64,000 bases of DNA. It comes from Hemerocallis citrina (taxonomy: Eukaryota; Streptophyta; Magnoliopsida; Asparagales; Asphodelaceae). Every line of letters starts with the position of its first letter. Position 1 is the first letter of the stretch. Positions 59,899-64,000 of this stretch are shown in pieces. The position numbers and the translations under genes were made by a program. The notes beneath the pieces are model-generated. The model saw only the letters and a list, made by a program, of their open reading frames with translations. It made no database searches and was not told the DNA's origin. Where the stretch lies: contig CM030358.1 of NCBI GenBank assembly GCA_017893485.1, forward strand, positions 252,753,228 through 252,817,227. The letters are read 5' to 3'.

Positions 59899-62800
59899 TG
59901 TCACGCCCCGCTTTCCAAAATACGGAATACAAGAACATAACGAAGGCCCAGCGAATGATGTAAACACCATCCATGAGCTGTACCAGTCTAACTCAAACAA
60001 TATGAACAACAAACACAACCACGCAAGAGAATATAATCACATGAATCAAAGAACAAATCCAATAATAAATGAAATGTTTCAAAACATATTATCCAATATA
60101 ATATCCAATATCTGGGAAAACAACTCCGAGACAAAAGCCCAAAACAATGTATAATATCAAAGACAAAGTTCAAAGGAAAGATATATAGCATGAAATAATT
60201 CAAGCAGTGAAATCTTCGGCTCTATCTTCTAAAATCGTTGCTCACCAATTTCTTCTAATAGTGTTCCTTCAGTACCTGAAAACTCTAAAAAGAGAGAAAA
60301 TAATGTCCTTAGAGCAATTCATTGACAGCAAGTAGTGGAAAATAAGGAATGATAGGAAATACGATATATAAAAAATAAGGGACGGGATCAAAGTCAAGAA
60401 CAAAATCAAGGATTGGTAGTAATATCAAAGGTCTATATTTAATCATGCATTAATTAATGATGTCAATTTAACTTCTATATTGATGACTGTATACGGGATC
60501 AAGCATGAAATGCCAAATGTGGGTTATTTTTCATTTTATTAACCTATCTAGTACACGTACTACTACATCTCATTCCACAGGTTCAGCACAAGCAAACAAT
60601 GAACGTTTTAGACTGATGGTGAACTCAACAGATCGTGTACTCGGTAACAAGATGACAAGATATCATGACAGCGTGATCAGACAATGACAAGCATTTCTCC
60701 ACCTTCCATGTAATTAACCATGCAAGTAAGAAGACCTTTACCGAGTACAGTTTCCGAATGTTCACTACCAAGTCAGCCCATAATAACCCAGTTTGTTAAT
60801 ATTTTATTTCATCCTATGTGAGCATTCAAGAAGGTGTCAAGATTGTATCATGCTAAGTGTGACTAATTCTACTCATTACAGACAAAGAAAGAAGTAAATA
60901 TATTAAATCAATACAAATCATACAATCTGGACAACATGACGAAACAGTACAAAAACAGAGATTCCCGCTGCTACAGAAAAGCAAATCTGGATCCGTCAGA
61001 AGTTCAAGAAACTACACTCTCTACTGGTTCCAGCGCATATTCATACGACATATAAATATAACATAAACTGGGTTCAAATTCCTATTCTTTTCAGATTTTA
61101 TGTTCAGGCAGCAGGTTATAGATTGTGTTTACATATATGTTTCAGTTATGAAAACTTATTAATTAAATCTACAAAAATTCAAGGTTATTTCTACACATGT
61201 CTTGTCTCATTCAAATTAATTTCATATTTTTATTTACTGTTAACATGTTCTGTTTATTAATAAATCAGAATAATACGCATGAAATGGGGAATCTAAAAAT
61301 CCACACCTAGCAGTACTAAAAGATGGAATTCAATTCCACCTAAAGTTCTGGAAAATAGACACATGGGGCTACAATTCATATTTACAAAGTTCTTTCATAT
61401 TACCAAAGTAATAGGTTTGAAATTCTGATACAAAAGGAAGTAAACAACAGGCCAGAAAATAGTTTAATAAGAATAGGCATTAATTTCATCATACAAGCAT
61501 ATAATTCATGATAATTAATAGACAAAGTGCTATTTGATGATTAACATGCAGTTTTCAAGATTATGATGCAATTTACAGTCATGGCAATTAGTCCATCAAA
61601 TCAAATTCATTCGGAAAGATTCAATACATCAAACAATTCTATAGCATGGATCTAGTTATATTTTTTATGTAATTCGTGCATAAGCAATGTGCAACAGGAA
61701 ATAGGGTTTGAATCAAAGATAAATGCACGAGGTCAAGGATATCTCAGGTTAGCTCGTGTAAACACTCAATATACTCAACGGAAGATAAATGGGCTAACAA
61801 TATGATGATTAAAAAGTGATCTACTTGCAGGAATCAACAAAATTCTTGAACAAAAATAATCAAACTAGTTCAAGAGAGACTTGCCTTTTAGACGGTAAAT
61901 CTGAATATAAAGAATAACATGATGGGATCCCGGTCGACAAAACATGAACAACGCAGGCACGAAGCACGTGCAAACCTGTGCAACAGAACACAGCAACTCC
62001 AACCCTCTTCCACAAAATAGCACACGGCGAATCCCAATCAAAACGGCACACAGCCAGTGGCGAATCTCCCACTCCCGAACACCAGACAGCGGCAAATCGA
62101 TGGGGAGAGAGGGAGTCAGCAGCGGGGTTGACAGCGACTAGCGAGGGACGTCGACTGGCAGCGCGGGGGGCTCCAAGTGGTGATGTCATGGGCAGCTCGA
62201 CGGCAGGAGGAACTGGGGTGGCAGAGCACTCTGTTTCTTCCAAAATAGAGGAGCAGCGGTGGTCAACGGGATCAGCAATAGGGGTGAAGGTGGTGGGATG
62301 GTGAAGTCGATCTTAGAGGTGGTTGGGGTGACTACGATGAGGGGCGACGGGACAGGGAAACGAGGTGGAGAGTGCAGGTGGCCCGGCAGGATGGGTTTCG
62401 ACAGAGGGGGGAGATGAAGGTGACGGCGGGGTGCTTCAGTGGTTAGATGAGAGGGTGACGAGGACTGCGAATGACGATCGGAGTGGCAGAGGAGCACGAC
62501 GGAGGGCGGTCAATGGGTTTGGGTGAAAACAGAGAGTTGGGGATGAGGTGATAGAGAGCGGCGAAAGTTAGGAGAGAAAGGATTATTAATAGGGTTAATA
62601 ATTAATTAGGGTTTAGGGGGTATTTATATAGGGGATTAGATGTTGGGTTTTGGGTTGCGGGTTAACGGGTTAAAGGCATTGGTTTAGGATCCAAAAAAGA
62701 AAAAGAGATTGAATTAAATTGGATATGAATATAATGGATCAATATAAACCCAACACAAAAGTGTAAAATTACTAATGAGCCAAAAATTCAGGGTTCAAGC

Positions 62801-62942
62801 CAAAAAGGGTACAGAATGATCAAAAGAGAATAAATGAGCCCAAAGAAAAGCAAGATTTATTATTGAAAAGAGATTCGAATACAATAGTCAAGAAAGAAGA
62901 AAATTACAATAAAAATCCAAAAACAGAAAAATAGGGTTTACA
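59899..62942 (-). repeat. Element A 5' LTR (3044 bp)
   Basis: Plus-strand ends tgtcacgccccgctttcc and atagggtttaca. In sense orientation: TATATAAATA at 62630-62621, GC-rich leader about 62560-61920, donor-like AGGCAAGT at 61886-61879, inverted-repeat arms 60637-60646 and 60739-60748 (perfect 10 bp). No gene. Confidence 0.92.
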
Positions 62943-63356
62943 AATATGGTGATTTGTGTGATGATACGTGTAACTTGTTCATAAGCATGTTGGATTGGTG
63001 TAGGTTTTGTTGGTAAAATTGTTGTTAAATTGGTTATTTGTTCATAACTCTTGCTATTTGAACATTGGTTAATTATGATGTATGAATTAAGTGTTTTGGT
63101 TATACGAATTATGCCTACATTGTACTAAGTGTGGATGATTTGTACTAAATTTATTTGTGTAATTAACCTAAAATAACATATATTGTACTAAGTTAGTACT
63201 AATTAATCTAAGTCCACAATGCATATCTGCAATATGTGATGCGAGTAACATTGTGATTATATATGCTATACTTCAGTAACATTGTGAGTAATATTGTGAC
63301 TAACATTGTATATAGACGTCTGTCGAATTATGATGATAGTTATAAGGCATTGTAAC
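62943..63356. other. AT-rich spacer between elements A and I
   Basis: Joins to 36068 when A is removed. AT-rich, intron-like, with short repeated words (gtaacattgtga, attgtactaagt). The phrase ttcata-gcatgttgg occurs both left of A (36044) and here (about 62979). No gene seen. Confidence 0.4.
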
Positions 63357-64000
63357 TGTCACGCCTCGCTTTCCAAAAATACGGAATGCAAGCACGTGAT
63401 GTTGGCCCAACGAATGACTTGCGTCATTCATAAGCTGTTATCGATTCAACTCAAGAATATAACAAGAAGCAATACAACCACGCATGCAATGAGAGGATAA
63501 TCACATGAATAACAATACTTGTAATTTAAGCATGAAATAACCAATTATAATAATAATCCAACATCTGGAAACAACAATAACAATATTCAGGTCAAAATCC
63601 CACAATACAAAGAAGTAACAATGTTCAATCATTTAAGTCTTCATAACAAAACAATTATTATTTAGACAGCAACGCGATCAATTCTTTCGCCATTGTTGTT
63701 CTCCCAATCCATTAGGTAATTCTCCTTGATTACCTGTAAGCTCTTCATCTAAAGAGAGAGAATAATGTGTCCTTAAAGCAAGTCGTGGACAGCAAGTAAA
63801 GAAACAGGGAAACAATGACAATAACGATATAACAAGACTTCAATGAATGATGGAATCAATAGCATTGAACAATGGCAAAATGATAATGATGTAACATGCG
63901 ATAACGATGATCAATAACGATAACAATAAACAATAGCAATAACGATAAACAATAACGATAATAATGTTCAATAACGATGACAATAGGCAATGATGATGCG
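63357..64000 (-). mobile_element. Element I: start of another A-like LTR, cut by window end
   Basis: Begins tgtcacgcctcgctttcc, followed by aaaaatacgga and a block with cccaacgaatgac, as in the LTRs of A. The five bases before it are gtaac. From about 63880 to the window end it is a cataacgat/aacaat-rich simple repeat. Whether a full element follows cannot be seen. Confidence 0.85.

Larger units (their letters stand above)
36069..62942 (-). mobile_element. Element A: Ty3/gypsy chromovirus-like retrotransposon, split by element B
   Basis: LTRs are 36069-39086 and 59899-62942 (about 3.0 kb each), with ends tgtcacgc and gttaca/tttaca on the plus strand. The flanks are tatat and aatat (4 of 5). 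Coding order on the minus strand is gag (59718-59384 then 43513-42631), protease, RT, RNase H, integrase and chromodomain-like end at 39178. B lies exactly inside gag with agctg duplications. The catalytic boxes of RT and integrase are intact, so it is the best preserved of the elements here, but it has stops and frameshifts. Confidence 0.93.

Overview
This window is repeat-dense nuclear DNA of a flowering plant, probably a eudicot. I cannot name the species. It is dominated by large Ty3/gypsy LTR retrotransposons. Most are chromovirus-like: CCHC gag, PR-RT-RNaseH-INT order and a chromodomain-like C-terminus. One is of the Tat/Retand type. LTRs are 2.9-3.6 kb, and many edges can be fixed by TG...CA ends with 5-bp target-site duplications (TSDs). 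No intact cellular gene is present. The only recognisable host gene is a broken two-exon fragment of a plant FSH-type serine hydrolase at 34785-35182 (minus strand).

Left half (1-34378). Element D (1-7856, minus, cut by the window start) sits inside a decayed Tat-type element T, whose pol runs on the plus strand from 7866 to 10800. T is followed by a 117-bp tandem array and an antisense spliced coiled-coil gene. T is split by solo LTR H (12592-32321, TSD gaaaa). H is split by element F (13214-29757, TSD cttgt), which keeps two LTRs, a tRNA-Met primer site and a collapsed gag but no pol. F's left LTR carries solo LTR E (14221-17790) and its right LTR carries solo LTR G (24468-27455, TSD tccgc). 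The nesting is four levels deep.

Middle (34379-36068). This is the least retrotransposon-like stretch: a MITE-like tail, the FSH pseudogene, three 28-bp direct repeats, a seven-unit palindrome array and an exon-like segment ending in a splice-donor-like site.

Right half (36069-64000). Element A (36069-62942, minus) is the best-preserved chromovirus. Its gag is split by element B (43520-59378, plus, TSD agctg). B's 5' LTR has two further insertions: a hAT-like 1.05-kb element whose duplicated target is the LTR's TATA box, and solo LTR C (47045-50379, TSD tgcag), a same-family copy in reverse that makes a very long inverted repeat. Another A-like LTR (I) starts at 63357 and runs off the window.

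How the parts relate: A, F, G and I form one lineage, with similar termini; A, F and G also share a promoter layout and an inverted repeat, and A and F share a purine-tract motif. F looks like a defective derivative that an A-like element could mobilise. B, C, E and H share a second terminus type (sense end near gggcgctaca); D is related. Coding regions are broken, and many stops look like C-to-T decay of methylated sites.
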